Under the pieces are notes generated by a model, which saw nothing but the letters and a program-made list of their open reading frames with translations, was not told the origin of the DNA and searched no databases. This document shows, in pieces, positions 6,788-7,832 of a stretch of 7,832 nt of DNA. This DNA comes from Actinoplanes liguriensis (GTDB taxonomy: Bacteria; Actinomycetota; Actinomycetes; Mycobacteriales; Micromonosporaceae), in the NCBI GenBank assembly GCA_000715855.1, contig KL571316.1, positions 14,199-22,030 of the forward strand, in the 5' to 3' direction. Position 1 is the stretch's first letter. Each line of letters starts with the position of its first letter. Position numbers and translations under genes: made by a program.

Positions 6788-6807
6788 CCCGGCGTCAGAC
6801 GGCCGGG
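6788..6807. terminator. Possible shared hairpin between convergent genes
   Basis: CCCGGC and GCCGGG form a perfect 6-bp stem with an 8-base loop in the 14-base gap between two convergent stops, extending into the lectin stop codon. It could terminate transcription from either side. There is no T-run on either strand, so this is a weak candidate; GC-rich actinobacterial terminators often lack one. Confidence 0.35.
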
Positions 6808-7406
6808 GCGGAAGCCGACCAGGTCCACAGCTCGTTCTGACCGGTGTTGCAGTCGTACTGGATCAGGTTGTTCACGTAATTCGAGGAAACCGGGTTCAGG
6901 ATGGCCAGGCAGCGGGCGCTCTTCACGTTGATCAGCCAGTAGTAGTCGTTGCCGCCGAGGTTGGTCTTCATCTTCTTCTGCAGCCACTCCTGGTTCGAGC
7001 CGCCGTTGCAGTCGTAGAGAATGACCAGCGAGCCGTTCGTCGTCCCGTTGTTACGGTCGGTCAGGCACTGGTTGTTGGCGGTGTCGATGGTGTAAATGTC
7101 GTACAGCTGCCAGGGGTCGTTGCCGGAAAGGCGCCAGTACGCCTGGTTGTTGGTGTGCGTGATGTCCCACCGCTCGTTCGCCACCGGATGGCACGGGTAC
7201 GACTTGACCACGGTGTTCTTGACGAAATTGCTGTTCGGGACGTCGACGCAGGTGGGCTTGACGCCCGGAGCGTCGACGTGACTGCTGTGCGCGTCCCAGA
7301 TGTACCACGCCCCGTCGGCGAGGGCCGGCGTCTGCGACACCACCACTGTCGTTCCGAGAGCGGCGAGCACGACCGCGGCGCGAGCCAGTAATCGCTTCAT
7401 TCCCAT
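6795..7406 (-). CDS. Secreted ricin-B-type (beta-trefoil) lectin
   Basis: This 203-residue protein has a Sec signal peptide (basic MGMKRLLARA, a hydrophobic core to about 24, likely cleavage after TPALA at 30). The mature part shows three beta-trefoil repeats. Each has a cysteine pair about 19-20 residues apart (53/72, 114/133, 166/186) followed by a Trp motif: NERW80, NQEW141 and NELW194. Only the second is a canonical QxW; the others have Glu for Gln. No catalytic domain is attached, so it is a stand-alone carbohydrate-binding protein acting outside the cell; the sugar cannot be predicted. The ATG at 7406 is preceded by GGGGA at six-base spacing; ATG 7400 is the alternative. Codon 6 is TTA, very rare in such genomes and often tied to developmental control through the bldA tRNA in Streptomyces. 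The gene is convergent with the BtuF-like gene, 14 bases apart. Confidence 0.9.
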   Translation of the reverse strand: MGMKRLLARAAVVLAALGTTVVVSQTPALADGAWYIWDAHSSHVDAPGVKPTCVDVPNSNFVKNTVVKSYPCHPVANERWDITHTNNQAYWRLSGNDPWQLYDIYTIDTANNQCLTDRNNGTTNGSLVILYDCNGGSNQEWLQKKMKTNLGGNDYYWLINVKSARCLAILNPVSSNYVNNLIQYDCNTGQNELWTWSASAPAV

Positions 7407-7487
7407 GTGGCATCCCCGTTTCTTGTGGCGTCGTTTCTCGTGGTGTCGCGCGGGATCATTCCGGAAACGTTTTGCAGATTGTTTGCA
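7407..7487 (-). promoter_or_regulatory. Upstream region of the lectin gene with operator-like motifs
   Basis: Base composition drops here relative to its neighbours. A perfect AAACGTTT palindrome lies at 7465-7472, with the central CG typical of LacI-family operators. TTTGCA occurs twice, at 7471-7476 and 7482-7487, exactly 11 bases (one helical turn) apart. These sit 59-81 bases before the lectin ATG, a normal promoter position. No confident -10/-35 pair is visible. Regulation by a LacI-type sugar repressor is inference. Confidence 0.4.
7417..7446. repeat. Tandem 15-nt direct repeat in the lectin leader
   Basis: CGTTTCTTGTGGCGT (7417-7431) is followed directly by CGTTTCTCGTGGTGT (7432-7446), with 13 of 15 positions identical. 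The repeat ends at the lectin ribosome-binding site (GGGGA on the minus strand), so it lies in the likely 5' untranslated leader. It could be a duplicated regulator site or simple slippage. Confidence 0.6.
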
Positions 7488-7811
7488 CGGCTGGGCGGCG
7501 CGGCCTCGGGGAGTTCGGCGGCGTACTCGCGCAGCAGGGGATGCAGGGTGTAGCGGCCGGGCCGGTGCTCGGTCAGCAGGCTGGCGGCGGTCAGCTCGGC
7601 GAGCGCTTCCGCCGCGATGGCGCCGCACAGGCGGCTTGCGTCCGCCGCCGAGATGCCGGCTCCGGGATGGGCGCCGAGGAGCCGGAACAGCAGGGCGGCG
7701 TTGGCGCCGAGGGCGCGGTACGACCAGGAGAACGCGGTGCGCGGATTCGTCAGGTCGTCCGACGCCTCCACGCCGTCGAGCGGGCTGCCGGCCGGCTCCC
7801 AACGGGAGGCC

Positions 7812-7832
7812 CTGTCTCTTATACACATCTCT
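7812..7832. other. Nextera/Tn5 sequencing adapter at contig end (artefact)
   Basis: Positions 7812-7830 read CTGTCTCTTATACACATCT, which is identical to the Tn5 mosaic-end sequence left by Nextera library preparation; two further bases follow. It is not genomic. Reading through it on the minus strand creates false protein starts MCIRDR and MYKRQ. True genomic sequence ends at about 7811. Confidence 0.97.

Larger units (their letters stand above)
7397..7811 (-). pseudogene. C-terminal stub of an AfsR/NB-ARC-type regulator, lacking TPR region
   Basis: The genomic reading frame gives about 137 residues. Its first part, TAFSWSYRALGANAALLFRLLG through LLTEHRPGRYTLHPLLREY, closely matches the winged-helix segment that follows the NB-ARC ATPase in AfsR/SARP-type actinobacterial regulators. 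In those proteins a long TPR region normally follows. Here coding character ends near 7488 after AAELPEAAPPSR. The remaining codons include several rare ones (AGA, ACA, GTT) and only read through the lectin upstream region to a stop inside the lectin start (ATGA). The C-terminus therefore appears truncated. The N-terminal BTAD and ATPase domains would lie beyond the contig end and cannot be assessed. Residues MCIRDR at the apparent start are adapter translation, not protein. A naturally TPR-less regulator is the alternative. Confidence 0.65.

Noticed and set aside
7407..7826. N-terminal extension of the lectin frame to the contig end, starting MYKRQ
   Set aside because: The start lies in the sequencing adapter and the extension is the wrong frame of the regulator. 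The signal peptide at 7406 marks the true start.

Overview
The window is very GC-rich DNA with strong G/C preference at third codon positions, from an actinobacterium, most likely of the Micromonosporaceae/Actinoplanes or Streptomyces type. This rests on codon style and protein resemblance, not on a marker gene. The last 21 bases are Nextera/Tn5 sequencing-adapter sequence, so the right edge is a contig end and not natural DNA.

Layout. (1) Positions 1-2615 form a leftward, tightly packed set. It starts with a cytoplasmic GH43 beta-xylosidase/arabinofuranosidase, followed by a 56-codon ORF of unknown function, a glutathione-peroxidase-family thiol peroxidase, a 67-residue two-helix membrane protein, and the N-terminus of a Tat-exported molybdopterin oxidoreductase that runs off the left edge. 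(2) A 191-bp divergent intergenic region (2616-2806) carries small palindromes. (3) Rightward, 2807-6780 holds the fused isobutyryl-CoA mutase IcmF (cobalamin-binding, G-protein chaperone and mutase domains in one chain). Its stop overlaps the start of a BtuF-like helical-backbone binding protein that has no signal peptide. (4) Leftward and convergent with that pair is a secreted beta-trefoil (ricin-B type) lectin with a TTA codon at position 6. Upstream of it are tandem 15-nt repeats and the C-terminal stub of an AfsR/NB-ARC-type regulator that lacks the expected TPR region.

Functional reading. IcmF interconverts isobutyryl-CoA and n-butyryl-CoA, linking valine breakdown with butyryl-CoA and polyketide precursor supply. 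The translationally coupled BtuF-like protein is the most interesting item: it looks like a corrinoid-binding fold kept in the cytosol beside a B12 enzyme. The peroxidase, membrane protein and Mo-oxidoreductase may form a redox or repair unit. GH43 would hydrolyse imported xylo-oligosaccharides and has no obvious link to the redox genes. The lectin is probably a developmentally regulated exported carbohydrate-binding protein.
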